Shown piece after piece: positions 26,752 through 35,678 of a DNA stretch of 64,000 bases; the first letter of the stretch is position 1; each line of letters begins with the position of its first letter. The stretch covers positions 682,001-746,000 of the forward strand of contig CBDCCU010000009.1 in NCBI GenBank assembly GCA_965214955.1, read 5' to 3'. The notes below the pieces were generated by a model that was not told the origin of the DNA, did not search any database, and saw nothing but the letters and a program-made list of their open reading frames with translations. The position numbers and the translations under genes are program-made. Source of the stretch: Aliikangiella sp965214955. Its GTDB lineage: Bacteria > Pseudomonadota > Gammaproteobacteria > Enterobacterales > Kangiellaceae.

Positions 26752-27029
26752 AATGGTTACCAGAAGCCATTAAAGATTTGATCCGCTTAAGAGAGTTTAT
26801 TGCAGAGCACAACCCCGATGCGGCTCAAAAAGCTGCAGAACGCATCCTCCAAGCCAGTGGCTTGTTAGTCTACAACCCATTAGCAGGAAGACCTAGCAAA
26901 GAGTGTGAAAGCTTCCGAGATTTGGTGATCCCCTTCGGAAGTGGGAGTTACACCTTGCGATATCGGCTTGGGCAATCAAAATTATATGTTGTGCGAGTAT
27001 GGCATGATCGAGAAAACAAGCCTAAATAA
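26730..27029 (+). CDS. RelE/ParE-superfamily toxin
   Basis: 99 residues with the family layout: IEWLPEAIKDLIRLREFIAEHNPDAAQKAAERI, then NPLAGRPS, FRDLVIPFGSGSYTLRYR and the final strand VVRVWHDRENK. Members either poison gyrase (ParE) or cut mRNA on ribosomes (RelE). The pattern cannot settle which, though the R-rich final strand with H fits either. The gene looks intact, so the module may be active. Positions 27030-27208 hold nothing I can name before the DUF2189 gene end. Confidence 0.86.
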   Translation: MSDPIKIEWLPEAIKDLIRLREFIAEHNPDAAQKAAERILQASGLLVYNPLAGRPSKECESFRDLVIPFGSGSYTLRYRLGQSKLYVVRVWHDRENKPK

Positions 27030-27208
27030 TTGATGAACTTGATCCAAGAATATCACTGGCTATCGCTTGTGACTCGAAGCGATTTAAAATAAAGCCAGAC
27101 AGAAGAATAATTAAAAAGCTAAATTTCACAAGCATTAGTTTTTGAGAATAAGGGCAGGTGCGTTTAACAATTGAATGTAGCGAAAGTAATTATTAAACCC
27201 TTTTTTCC

Positions 27209-28024
27209 TCAAACCTGCGGATTCCCATCATTAACTTTAATATTCTTCGGCCATTCACTTGCATTAACGGTTTGTTTATAAGCGTGCCAAGTGGCATAAC
27301 CTAATAATGGCATAATCACTATCATGGCGATATAAGCGGTTATAATGGATAAAAACAATCCAAAAACTATGGTGGCTACCCATATGCTTAAGGTCATTTT
27401 ATTTTTCTTTACCGCGCTAACGCTGGTTAAAACGGCGGTAATGGCATCGACTTTTCTATCCATCATCATTGGCAAGGAGAATGCGCTGGCGCTAAAAACA
27501 ATAACTGCAAATACTGAACCGACTAATGAGCCAACACTTAAAAAAGTGATTAAGTCGCCTATTTCGGGATCATTGCTCATAGGAAAAAAAATGTGCAATG
27601 CCGAACCTGCTCGCACCCAAATTAAAAAGATAATTAATAATACAAATGAGTAAATCAATTCGTTACTTAAATGACGTTTGCCTTCGCGAAAGCTATAACT
27701 AATTTTAGGCTCAAATCCAACACTAATTTGGTGGCTAATTGAATAAAGTGATAGGGCGAATATTGGTGCAACAAATACAAAGCCTGATAATAAACTTAAT
27801 AACACAACCGCACCGCCGTATTCCCATGCAGAATAAGTTAAAAGGTAGCTCATTAAAGTAAAAAATAATCCGTAAATAATGCTTACTTTTGGGGCTTTTT
27901 TATAATCTGCCCAGCCTAGTTTTATCCAATCAATTGCGGCGAATACAGGCAATATATGGCTAGGGGCAACAAAGGGTAAATTAGTTTCTGGTGGTACAAT
28001 TTTTGGGGTTGGTTTGTCTGTCAT
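27209..28024 (-). CDS. DUF2189 integral membrane protein
   Basis: 271 residues with about six membrane segments. The opening DWIKLGWADYKKAPKVSIIYGLFFTLMSYLL is diagnostic for DUF2189, and SFREGKRHLSNE and the short cytoplasmic tail also fit. Function is unknown; members are common in proteobacterial inner membranes. Its 3' 135 bases are duplicated at 23987-24121 and 26136-26270, marking it as a target site for cassette insertion. The resident copy is intact. Confidence 0.85.
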   Translation of the reverse strand: MTDKPTPKIVPPETNLPFVAPSHILPVFAAIDWIKLGWADYKKAPKVSIIYGLFFTLMSYLLTYSAWEYGGAVVLLSLLSGFVFVAPIFALSLYSISHQISVGFEPKISYSFREGKRHLSNELIYSFVLLIIFLIWVRAGSALHIFFPMSNDPEIGDLITFLSVGSLVGSVFAVIVFSASAFSLPMMMDRKVDAITAVLTSVSAVKKNKMTLSIWVATIVFGLFLSIITAYIAMIVIMPLLGYATWHAYKQTVNASEWPKNIKVNDGNPQV

Positions 28025-28037
28025 TTTTATTTTTGTC

Positions 28038-28394
28038 CTAGTTTTTATTTTTTACCCATCCAATACTTAAAATATACCGAGAGCCTTTTATAATTTTAGT
28101 AACTTGATGCTCAGATATATCTGGCCTAAATAGTTTTATTCTCTTACTTTCAAAAACTACTTTCTTACAGATGAACTCTCCACCTTGTTTTGCATTTTTT
28201 AGAATAATATTTAAACGAAAATGCTCTCCATTTTTTACAGCATCAATATGATGACGTATTTCACTACCTTCTGGAAAGTTGATTAAGTAAATATCAAACT
28301 TAATTGGCCAAGTAGCTCCGCCTAATAGCATTTTGCTATAGCCTGATTTTTGCCTTCCTTTCTCCCATCGAAAAAGTTTATTTATACTCGACAT
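28038..28394 (-). CDS. Small 2OG-Fe(II) oxygenase-like protein
   Basis: 118 residues forming a minimal double-stranded beta-helix. Iron ligands H49-x-D51 in RHHID and H96 in SEHQV are present, and R106 in KGSRYILSIGW suits the 2-oxoglutarate carboxylate. Related proteins hydroxylate proteins or other substrates, but the substrate here is unknown. It lies 13 bases upstream of the DUF2189 gene in the same direction, so it is probably co-transcribed with it. Confidence 0.7.
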   Translation of the reverse strand: MSSINKLFRWEKGRQKSGYSKMLLGGATWPIKFDIYLINFPEGSEIRHHIDAVKNGEHFRLNIILKNAKQGGEFICKKVVFESKRIKLFRPDISEHQVTKIIKGSRYILSIGWVKNKN

Positions 28395-28430
28395 ATATAA
28401 ATTGATTTTACAAAACTAAATTGGCTTTTA

Positions 28431-29918
28431 TTAATTCGCACTAACACACCTTTCTTGTGCCCATTGCCTTAATTGATTCATACTTTCTGCCATTACTACC
28501 GATAATGGGCGGGTATTGTTGAGATCAGCAATTATAGACTGAGTATTTAACACGGCTTTTTCTGAATAGGCTCTATACAGCGACGAAACAATGGCTTGTT
28601 CTATTTCTGATCCAGTAAAACCTTCACTTGCCTGCGCTAGTGCTTTTAGGTCGATTTGGCTAGAGTCTTGATCGCGCTTTTTGATGTGAATACTAAAAAT
28701 TTCCATGCGGGTTTGAAAGTCGGGTAAATCAACAAAAAAGATCTCATCCATACGGCCTTTTCTTAAAAGCTCTGGTGGCAGCTTTGCAATATTATTAGCC
28801 GTAGCTACCAAAAAGACTTGCTTGTTATGCTCTGCCATCCAAGTAAGTAGTGTACCTAGCACTCGCTGAGAGGTTCCGCCGTCGTTATCATTACCTGATA
28901 TACCTTTTTCAATTTCATCCATCCATAAAACACAAGGAGACATTAGCTCTGCCATTTTTAGTGACTCGCGCAAATTGCGTTCGGTTTCACCGTGAAACTT
29001 ATTATAAAGTGCGCCAAAATCTAGCCTTAATAGTGGTACACCCCACATACCAGCAACCGACTTTGCCGCAAGACTTTTACCGCCGCCTTGCACGCCAACC
29101 AGCATCATGCCTTTGGGTGGATCAAGCGGTATACTGCGATCTAAAAATACTGCTTCACGATGCTTAAGCCAACCTTTTAAATTTTTAAGTCCGCCCACTT
29201 CGCTAAATTTTGAGGTTTCGTATTCAAAACTTAACACGCCATCCATGTCTAGCAGTTCAAACTTGGCTTTGTTAATCGCGGGTAGTTCATCTTCGGTAAT
29301 TGCCCCATCACCAATTACATTTTTAATTAAGGTGCGAGCATCGGCAACTGTCATACCAATTAAATTACGCACTAATTTTTTTAAGGTTTGGTTATCGGTT
29401 TTAACCTTTTGCCCCTGATTAGCTTTTGACCATCGTTTGGCTTCGCTACGGATCATTTTTTCGAGCATTTCTTCATTGGGCAGTGCTAACTGAAATTTGG
29501 CGGCAAAACGTTTTACTTCATCGGGTAAATCAATGGAGTGAGACACAAATACAATGGTGTGCGGTTTTTCATTATGCTCTAAGGCAATTTCTTTGAGTAG
29601 TCGTACAACCTTTGGTGCATCATCAAAATGGGGGTGAAAATCGCACAACACAAAAATACAAGCACGGCTTGATGATTTAATTTTAGCTAATGCTTCTAGC
29701 GGATCTTCGGTGTCTTCTAGCTCTGCTAAGTCGTGGGCTAAATCAATGCGGCGCATACCATCAATATGATCCCAGCCAAATAAGGGTTTGTTATGAAAAG
29801 CGGCAATATCAGAAAGCACATTTAGTGCACGCTTTTCTTCGTGAGTTTCTATGGTAATAATGGGGTTTCCAGATTTAATTAATAAACTTAAATCGTTGAA
29901 ATCCGTTTTGCCTGTCAT
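28431..29918 (-). CDS. Ycf46-like AAA ATPase
   Basis: 495 residues. The N-terminal half (1-225) contains a degenerate ATPase-like fold (PIITIETHEEKRA, CIFVLCDFHPHFD). The C-terminal AAA domain has Walker A GVQGGGKS (275-282), Walker B VLWMDE (330-335), sensor ATANN and arginine-finger region LLRKGRMDE. This matches the Ycf46-like group found in cyanobacteria and many proteobacteria; its role is poorly known. It heads the minus-strand group that ends with the DUF2189 gene. Confidence 0.82.
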   Translation of the reverse strand: MTGKTDFNDLSLLIKSGNPIITIETHEEKRALNVLSDIAAFHNKPLFGWDHIDGMRRIDLAHDLAELEDTEDPLEALAKIKSSSRACIFVLCDFHPHFDDAPKVVRLLKEIALEHNEKPHTIVFVSHSIDLPDEVKRFAAKFQLALPNEEMLEKMIRSEAKRWSKANQGQKVKTDNQTLKKLVRNLIGMTVADARTLIKNVIGDGAITEDELPAINKAKFELLDMDGVLSFEYETSKFSEVGGLKNLKGWLKHREAVFLDRSIPLDPPKGMMLVGVQGGGKSLAAKSVAGMWGVPLLRLDFGALYNKFHGETERNLRESLKMAELMSPCVLWMDEIEKGISGNDNDGGTSQRVLGTLLTWMAEHNKQVFLVATANNIAKLPPELLRKGRMDEIFFVDLPDFQTRMEIFSIHIKKRDQDSSQIDLKALAQASEGFTGSEIEQAIVSSLYRAYSEKAVLNTQSIIADLNNTRPLSVVMAESMNQLRQWAQERCVSAN

Positions 29919-30051
29919 TGTTATTCTCTTTTACTGCTTGTTAATTTTATTGGAGATAATACGCTCAAGTATTGGTTTTATGCTGAGTATTCTCTAAAAT
30001 ATTAAGCTTATACTACTGATTATTTTAATTGCTTCAAGTTGAGTTTACTTT

Positions 30052-30696
30052 ATGCGCCAACTAAGTCTTTCCGATAAGCTAATTATGTTAGCAGATAATT
30101 CGCTAAAAACCTTATTAGGTGGATACCAAATCACCGAGCGAGTCATGCCAAAGCCGCAAAATGGCGAGCTAAATGATGAGCTTACTAGCAATGAGCAGCG
30201 TCATTCGGCAGGACTTATGCGTATTAATCATACCGGTGAGGTTTGTGCTCAAGCGCTTTATCAGGGGCAAGCATTAACGGCAAGGTTGCCCGAGGTGCGT
30301 TCAAAAATGGAAGAAGCCGCCGCCGAAGAAAATGATCATTTGCTTTGGTGTTCTAACAGGCTACAAGCACTCGATAGCCGCGTGAGCATTTTTAATCCAC
30401 TGTGGTATGCCAGTTCATTTGCCATTGGCGCAATTGCAGGTGCGGCAGGTGATAAATGGAGTTTAGGTTTTGTGGCAGAAACCGAACATCAAGTGGTTAG
30501 GCATTTAGATAGTCACTTAGAAAAACTGCCAAAAAACGATATAGAAAGCAAAGTAGTGTTAGAGCAAATGCGAGAAGATGAATTGCATCATGCGACAACT
30601 GCAATAGCCGCTGGTGGGGCAGAGTTACCTAAGCCAATTAAAGCGATGATGGGAGTGATGTCTAAGGTGATGACTTCTACGGTTTATTATGTTTAG
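30052..30696 (+). CDS. coq7: 2-polyprenyl-3-methyl-6-methoxy-1,4-benzoquinone monooxygenase
   Basis: The di-iron hydroxylase of ubiquinone synthesis (C6 position), peripheral on the membrane. Iron ligands are all present in the 214 residues: E63 in HTGE, E93 and H96 in EENDH, E145 in ETEHQV, and E177 and H180 in EDELHH. A hydrophobic helix (IGAIAGAAGDKWSLGF) suits membrane association. It is transcribed alone, and its stop lies at the start of a heptamer tandem repeat. Confidence 0.95.
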   Translation: MRQLSLSDKLIMLADNSLKTLLGGYQITERVMPKPQNGELNDELTSNEQRHSAGLMRINHTGEVCAQALYQGQALTARLPEVRSKMEEAAAEENDHLLWCSNRLQALDSRVSIFNPLWYASSFAIGAIAGAAGDKWSLGFVAETEHQVVRHLDSHLEKLPKNDIESKVVLEQMREDELHHATTAIAAGGAELPKPIKAMMGVMSKVMTSTVYYV

Positions 30697-30736
30697 TTGC
30701 TAGTTGCTAGTTGCTAGTTGCTAGTTGCTAGTTGCT
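30695..30736. repeat. Heptamer tandem repeat (AGTTGCT x6)
   Basis: Six perfect copies of the 7-mer AGTTGCT start inside the coq7 stop codon (TAG at 30694-30696). With a period of seven and a non-coding position, the array can vary without shifting coq7. Confidence 0.9.
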
Positions 30737-30754
30737 TGAGTTAAAGCTAAAACT

Positions 30755-30783
30755 TAAAACGCCCTAGTTTTATACTAAGGCGC
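30755..30783 (-). terminator. Terminator of the kbl-tdh operon
   Basis: On the minus strand, cgccttag/ctagggcg (one bulged mismatch) with loop tataaaa, followed by TTTTAAGTTTT. It lies 13 bases behind the tdh stop. Confidence 0.65.
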
Positions 30784-30795
30784 TATCTGCTTAAA

Positions 30796-31818
30796 CTACC
30801 ACTCTAATATGACTTTTCCTGATTGCCCCGAGCGCATAATATCAAAGCCCGTTTGAAAATCATCTACGCTCATTGTATGGGTAACAATAGGAGAAATGTC
30901 TAAACCTGATTGGAGTAACGACACCATTTTGTACCAAGTTTCGAACATTTCACGACCATAAATTCCTTTTATTTGTAGCCCTTTAAAGATCACTTTATTC
31001 CAATCAACCGCCATATCCGATGGTGGAATACCTAGCATGGCAATTTTACCACCATTGTTCATTGTATCGAGCATTGAGGCTACTGCTGAAGGTACACCAG
31101 ACATTTCTAAACCCACATCGAAGCCTTCGGTCATGCCAAGTTCTTGCATCACTTCATTGAGGTTTTGTTTGCTTACATTAACCGCACGAGTAGCGCCCAT
31201 TTTTTTGGCAAGCTCAAGCCTATATTCGTTTACATCGGTAATCACAACATGGCGCGCGCCAACATGACGGCAAACTGCTGCGGCCATAATACCAATGGGG
31301 CCAGCACCAGTGATTAATACGTCTTCACCAACCAAATCAAAAGACAAAGCGGTATGCACAGCATTGCCAAAAGGGTCGAAAATAGAAGCTAAATCATCAC
31401 TGATATCATCAGGCAATTTAAATGCATTAACCGCAGGGATCACCAAGTATTCTGCAAACGCGCCGGGTCTATCGACACCAACCCCAAAGGTATTACGACA
31501 TAAATGACGACGACCAGCTTTACAATTGCGGCAATGTCCGCAAGTAATATGACCTTCACCAGAAACTCTATCGCCAATATTAAAGCCGTTAACTTCTTGC
31601 CCCATAGATTCAATGGTACCAACAAATTCATGCCCCACTGTCATAGGCACTGGAATAGTATTTTGCGACCATTCGTCCCAGTTATAAATATGCACATCGG
31701 TGCCACAAATAGCGGTTTTTTTAATTTTAATGAGCACATCGTTATGGCCAACTTCGGGTTTGTCGGCTTGCTCCATCCAAATGCCTTCTTTGGCAAAACT
31801 TTTTGCTAAGGTTTTCAT
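30796..31818 (-). CDS. tdh: L-threonine 3-dehydrogenase
   Basis: Oxidises threonine to 2-amino-3-ketobutyrate with NAD. The zinc medium-chain dehydrogenase features are all visible in 340 residues: catalytic C38, H63-E64 in VGHE, structural zinc C93, C96, C99 and C107, and the nucleotide loop GAGPIG. It overlaps kbl by four bases (ATGA), so the two enzymes of threonine breakdown to glycine are coupled. Confidence 0.97.
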   Translation of the reverse strand: MKTLAKSFAKEGIWMEQADKPEVGHNDVLIKIKKTAICGTDVHIYNWDEWSQNTIPVPMTVGHEFVGTIESMGQEVNGFNIGDRVSGEGHITCGHCRNCKAGRRHLCRNTFGVGVDRPGAFAEYLVIPAVNAFKLPDDISDDLASIFDPFGNAVHTALSFDLVGEDVLITGAGPIGIMAAAVCRHVGARHVVITDVNEYRLELAKKMGATRAVNVSKQNLNEVMQELGMTEGFDVGLEMSGVPSAVASMLDTMNNGGKIAMLGIPPSDMAVDWNKVIFKGLQIKGIYGREMFETWYKMVSLLQSGLDISPIVTHTMSVDDFQTGFDIMRSGQSGKVILEW

Positions 31819-33011
31819 TTGATCACACCTAAATTTTTACCCACTTTTTCAAATGCAGCCACGGCTTTATCAATATGAGAAAAGTCATGTGCAGCCGACA
31901 TTTGGGTTCTAATTCTTGCTTGCCCTTTGGGTACAACAGGAAATGAGAATCCCACAACATAAATGCCTTCGGCTAGCATTTGGTCGGCAAATTCTTTTGC
32001 CAACGCTGCATTACCAAGCATTACAGGAATAATAGGGTGTTCACCCGGTAATAGTTCAAACCCTAAAGTACTCATTTTTTCTCTAAAGTATTTAGCATTT
32101 TCATTGAGCTTTGCTCTTAACTCATTGCCGCTTTCAAGCAAGTCTAAAACTTTAATAGAAGCTGCAGCAATAACTGGCGCTAAAGTGTTTGAAAATAAAT
32201 AAGGACGAGAACGCTGGCGTAACCACTCAACAATTTCTTTTTTGCCCGACGTATAACCACCCGATGCGCCGCCTAAGGCTTTACCTAAAGTGCCAGTGAT
32301 AATATCTACTCTGTCCATTACATCGCAATATTCATGGGTTCCGCGACCGTTTTCGCCAATAAAACCTACCGCATGAGAATCATCAACCATTACCAGTGCA
32401 TCGTATTTATCGGCTAGGTCACAAACGGCTTTTAGGTTGGCGATGTAGCCGTCCATTGAAAATACACCATCGGTTGCAATCAACTTATAACGTGCACCAG
32501 CCTCGTTAGCGGCAATAAGTTGTTGCTCTAAGTCGGCCATATCGTTATTGGCATAACGGAAGCGCTTGGCTTTTGATAAGCGTACACCATCAATAATTGA
32601 AGCATGATTAAGTGAGTCAGAAATAATGGCATCATCAGCAGTTAATATCGTTTCGAATAATCCACCATTGGCATCAAAGCAAGAAGAATACAAAATGGTA
32701 TCTTCCATACCTAAAAATTTGCTGATCCTTTCTTCTAATTGTTTATGCACTGCTTGAGTGCCGCAAATAAAGCGTACTGACGCTAAACCATAACCCCAGT
32801 CATTTAGCGCTTGTTGCCCTGTTTTTATAAGCTCTGGGCTATTAGCCAAACCAAGGTAATTATTAGCGCAAAAGTTAAGTACATTTTCACCTGTTGTTAC
32901 ATGAATGTCGGCTTGTTGCTGTGAGTCGATGACTCGCTCATCTTTATAAAGGCCAACTTCGTGTAGTTCGTTAATTTGCTTTTGCAGGTTCTGTAGAAAG
33001 GATTGACTCAT
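31815..33011 (-). CDS. kbl: Glycine C-acetyltransferase (2-amino-3-ketobutyrate CoA ligase)
   Basis: A PLP enzyme cleaving 2-amino-3-ketobutyrate with CoA to glycine and acetyl-CoA. Start ATG 33011 follows GAGGAAG and gives 398 residues, the E. coli length; an upstream extension to 33095 is not conserved in character. Motifs: NFCANNYLGLA, DDSHAVGFIG, and the PLP lysine in TGTLGKALGGASGG. Confidence 0.96.
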   Translation of the reverse strand: MSQSFLQNLQKQINELHEVGLYKDERVIDSQQQADIHVTTGENVLNFCANNYLGLANSPELIKTGQQALNDWGYGLASVRFICGTQAVHKQLEERISKFLGMEDTILYSSCFDANGGLFETILTADDAIISDSLNHASIIDGVRLSKAKRFRYANNDMADLEQQLIAANEAGARYKLIATDGVFSMDGYIANLKAVCDLADKYDALVMVDDSHAVGFIGENGRGTHEYCDVMDRVDIITGTLGKALGGASGGYTSGKKEIVEWLRQRSRPYLFSNTLAPVIAAASIKVLDLLESGNELRAKLNENAKYFREKMSTLGFELLPGEHPIIPVMLGNAALAKEFADQMLAEGIYVVGFSFPVVPKGQARIRTQMSAAHDFSHIDKAVAAFEKVGKNLGVIK

Positions 33012-33112
33012 AGGATTAGCTTCCTCGTTGAACAATAAAGTGAATAGAAGATTGTCAATGGGAAGCAATTTTACAGTAAAAAGCGCGAAATCCAACCGAT
33101 TATTATACTGCT

Positions 33113-33144
33113 CAGCGCAGTTTGCTACGATTAAAGCTGCGCTG
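33113..33144 (-). terminator. Hairpin after yccF
   Basis: Perfect 8-bp stem cagcgcag/ctgcgctg with a 16-base loop, between the yccF stop and the kbl leader. It lacks a U-tract, so it may be an attenuating or Rho-associated structure rather than a true terminator. Confidence 0.4.
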
Positions 33145-33161
33145 TTGGTTAATTTGTGAAG

Positions 33162-33545
33162 CTAATAATCAACAATTTGTCTACCAAAAGGGGTAAAACC
33201 TAGTTTCATTAACTTAAAATGCTGAATGCCAAAGGGTATGCCAATAATGGTTAAACATAAGAACAAGCCACTAGCTAAGTGCACCAAAACTACCCAAAGT
33301 CCGCCAAAAATTAGCCAAATTATATTTAAAATAATATTAATTCCGCCTGTTGGTTTATTTTCACTATAGCGGCTAGTAACCTCCGAGCCAAAGGGGAACA
33401 GCGCAAGAATACCCATTTTAAAACATTGAATTCCCCAAGGAATACCAATAATGGTAAAGCAAAGTGCTAGCCCGCCAACAACATAGCCGCAAAACACAAA
33501 AAATCCACCAAAAATAATCCATAGAATATTAAGAAAAATTGACAT
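33162..33545 (-). CDS. yccF: YccF-domain inner-membrane protein
   Basis: 127 residues made of two similar halves, each with ILWIIFGG or IIWLIFGG, then C.TIIGIPWGIQ.FK or CLTIIGIPFGIQHFK, and PFG. This internal duplication is the YccF pattern. Four membrane segments are expected. Function is unknown. It is transcribed alone. Confidence 0.9.
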   Translation of the reverse strand: MSIFLNILWIIFGGFFVFCGYVVGGLALCFTIIGIPWGIQCFKMGILALFPFGSEVTSRYSENKPTGGINIILNIIWLIFGGLWVVLVHLASGLFLCLTIIGIPFGIQHFKLMKLGFTPFGRQIVDY

Positions 33546-33572
33546 TAAGTTTCCTTTTTATTGATAAGTTGT

Positions 33573-33611
33573 TTAGGGTCTGTTGATATTTGAAAGATCA
33601 CCAGACTCTAA
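33573..33611. repeat. Dispersed palindromic repeat (REP/MITE-like)
   Basis: Imperfect palindrome with arms ttagggtctgttgat and atcaccagactctaa around ATTTGAAAG. Similar sequence occurs at 16698-16728, and one arm (aacagaccctaaac) recurs exactly, in inverted sense, at 40067-40080 at the end of the phosphate transporter gene. It lies in the yccF leader. Confidence 0.55.
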
Positions 33612-33942
33612 TGTTATACAAGTTTTGTTCCATGTAAATTTAGTAAAAGAACAGGTGTTAATTGGGTTTAATCTGGTGAGATTAAATAATTTATTGTGAA
33701 AGTGACTAAAGGTTAACCGATCTTAAAATAGTATTTTACTTTTTAAATTTAAGCGTCAGAAAACTTATGCTTCATTTAAGGTAAAAAGTGTCTTAAAGTG
33801 GTGCAGTTATACTATAATAAAGCCATAGCGTGTTTATAACATTCTATTTAAAGTAAAGATTTAAGCGGATAGCTCTAACTTGAGCACAACACTAAATGTG
33901 CTTATCAAATGATTGATTTAGACTAGTAAATAGGAGAGCAGT
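33612..33942 (+). other. Non-coding leader of the chemotaxis receptor gene
   Basis: These 331 AT-rich bases have no gene that I can support. A TATAAT at 33813-33818 could be the -10 of the receptor gene but has no clear -35. AGGAGAG at 33932-33938 is the ribosome site for the TTG start at 33943. Confidence 0.4.
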
Positions 33943-35118
33943 TTGTACTCACTTTTCTTACGTATGCGCTGTATACATTGGCTAGGCGCAATTACTCTAT
34001 TTATTAACGCAATATTTTATACGCCTTATTTTTTATCGCAGGTTGTTCAAGTTATTGTTGCGGTTATTCTTGTTATTCATGATATTGATGAAAAATATTG
34101 GGGAGTTGATGCATTAAAAAAAGTCACTCAGTACATGAAGTTTTTTGAGCAAAAAGACCTATCAGAACCATGTACAATTAACAGCCGCTATAACAGTGAA
34201 ATTGCCAGTGTACTCTCTGTAATTAATACTTTTCGAGTCAATGTAAACAATGCTTTAATTGATATTCAACATCAAGCCAATCAATCTGATATTGTCGCCG
34301 ACACTCTTAAAAGTAAAGCAAGTAGTATCTATGAGCGTATTCAAGAACAAGATGACTGCGTTGTTGAAATTACCGATCAAGTTTTACAGCTAGAGGACAC
34401 ATCTGAAGCACTACAGATAAAAGCCGATAAAACGCGTCAACAGATAGAAATAACTCATACCGATTTAACAAGCTCTAATCAAAAAATGGATAATATGGTT
34501 TCTGAGTTTAATGTGTATATTGAAAACAATATGCAATTACAAGAAAAGTTTAATTTGTTATCTGATCAAACTGACTCAATTGGTAGTGTGGTTTCTGTCA
34601 TTAATAACCTAGCCGATCAAACTAATTTGCTAGCCCTAAATGCGGCAATAGAAGCAGCAAGAGCAGGAGAGCATGGTCGAGGCTTTGCGGTAGTTGCCGA
34701 TGAAGTAAGAAATTTGGCTCGCTCTACCCAAGAAAGCCTTAATGATATTAACCAAATTATCGCTGGAATTTCTGTAGCCGTTACGGATGCTAAAGCGCAA
34801 ATGGAGTCACAGTCTACTGCCGTTGAATCATTATCTGACAGCACTAAATTAAGTCAGCAAGAATTGCGTGTAGCCAGTGAAAATATTACTGAAGTGCTCA
34901 ACCTTTTAGGTGAAGACAATCAAGAGCAAGTTGATGCGATTGATATTGCGCATATTAATAAGCTTGTGGGAGTATTAACAGAAAGAATATCTGTACTTAA
35001 AACACTTTCTGGTTCCAATGCAACCGATTGTGACCAACTAGCAGAGCAGGGTAAAAAGTTAACCGATGTTACTGAGCAAATTGTTACTCAGTTATCAGGG
35101 TTTAAAACAAAAAAATAA
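33943..35118 (+). CDS. Methyl-accepting chemotaxis protein without periplasmic domain
   Basis: 391 residues from a TTG start with the strong site TAGGAGAG. Two short adjacent membrane segments (about 10-27 and 31-48) leave almost no periplasmic loop, so the sensor is either internal or membrane-embedded. The signalling tip is clear: NNLADQTNLLALNAAIEAARAGEHGRGFAVVADEVR (residues about 222-257, here split from a longer coiled coil). No HAMP domain is obvious. No che genes are nearby, so it is an orphan receptor that would signal through CheA/CheW encoded elsewhere. Confidence 0.88.
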   Translation: MYSLFLRMRCIHWLGAITLFINAIFYTPYFLSQVVQVIVAVILVIHDIDEKYWGVDALKKVTQYMKFFEQKDLSEPCTINSRYNSEIASVLSVINTFRVNVNNALIDIQHQANQSDIVADTLKSKASSIYERIQEQDDCVVEITDQVLQLEDTSEALQIKADKTRQQIEITHTDLTSSNQKMDNMVSEFNVYIENNMQLQEKFNLLSDQTDSIGSVVSVINNLADQTNLLALNAAIEAARAGEHGRGFAVVADEVRNLARSTQESLNDINQIIAGISVAVTDAKAQMESQSTAVESLSDSTKLSQQELRVASENITEVLNLLGEDNQEQVDAIDIAHINKLVGVLTERISVLKTLSGSNATDCDQLAEQGKKLTDVTEQIVTQLSGFKTKK

Positions 35119-35287
35119 ATCAGCCTATGGTATTTTTTTGCAAATAACACCAAGTTTCAAATGTTACACTAAATAATTAAACATAATTTTTATCAATCAA
35201 TCATATAGTTCGATTGAATTAGACTAATATATCGTCTAGTAGCATAATTGCTTCAATACTTAGCTATACGATTTATTTGAGGAAATT

Positions 35288-35524
35288 ATGAAATCTTTTA
35301 CTATTTTTGGTCGCCCAGGATGCGGCTTTTGTTCGCGCGCAAAGCAGCTTTGTGAAATTAAAAATTTTGAATATAAATATGTAGATATTTGGAAAGAAGG
35401 GATCTCTAAAGAAGACTTAGAGAAAACTGTTGGTAAGCCAGTATTAACTGTGCCACAAATTTTCCACGGAAACACACATATTGGCGGTTTCGATGACTTA
35501 GAAAAATACGTTCAAACCCTGTAA
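35288..35524 (+). CDS. grxA: Glutaredoxin (GrxA-like)
   Basis: A 78-residue dithiol glutaredoxin reducing disulfides with glutathione. Active site C12-G-F-C15 (the usual form is CPYC), with the TVP cis-proline loop (LTVPQIF) and GGFDDL glutathione site. Size fits GrxA. Start ATG 35288 follows GAGGAAATT. It is monocistronic with a hairpin at its stop. Confidence 0.85.
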   Translation: MKSFTIFGRPGCGFCSRAKQLCEIKNFEYKYVDIWKEGISKEDLEKTVGKPVLTVPQIFHGNTHIGGFDDLEKYVQTL

Positions 35525-35536
35525 ATTTCAGGGTTT
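35514..35536 (+). terminator. Terminator overlapping the glutaredoxin stop
   Basis: Perfect 8-bp stem aaaccctg/cagggttt around the TAA stop, followed by the moderately T-rich AACCTCTCAATTTT. Confidence 0.5.
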
Positions 35537-35678
35537 AACCTCTCAATTTTCATCTACAAACACAAGATTAAATATAGCCAAGCCTACGCTTTTTTAGCAT
35601 AATAACGCACCTGAACCCAAGAAAAAGAAATCGAATCAACTTTTTTCTTAACTCATTGAAATTTAAGGTAAAGCGCAA

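Noticed and set aside
33012..33095. N-terminal extension of Kbl
   Set aside because: It makes the protein longer than the family, and the internal ATG has a good ribosome site.
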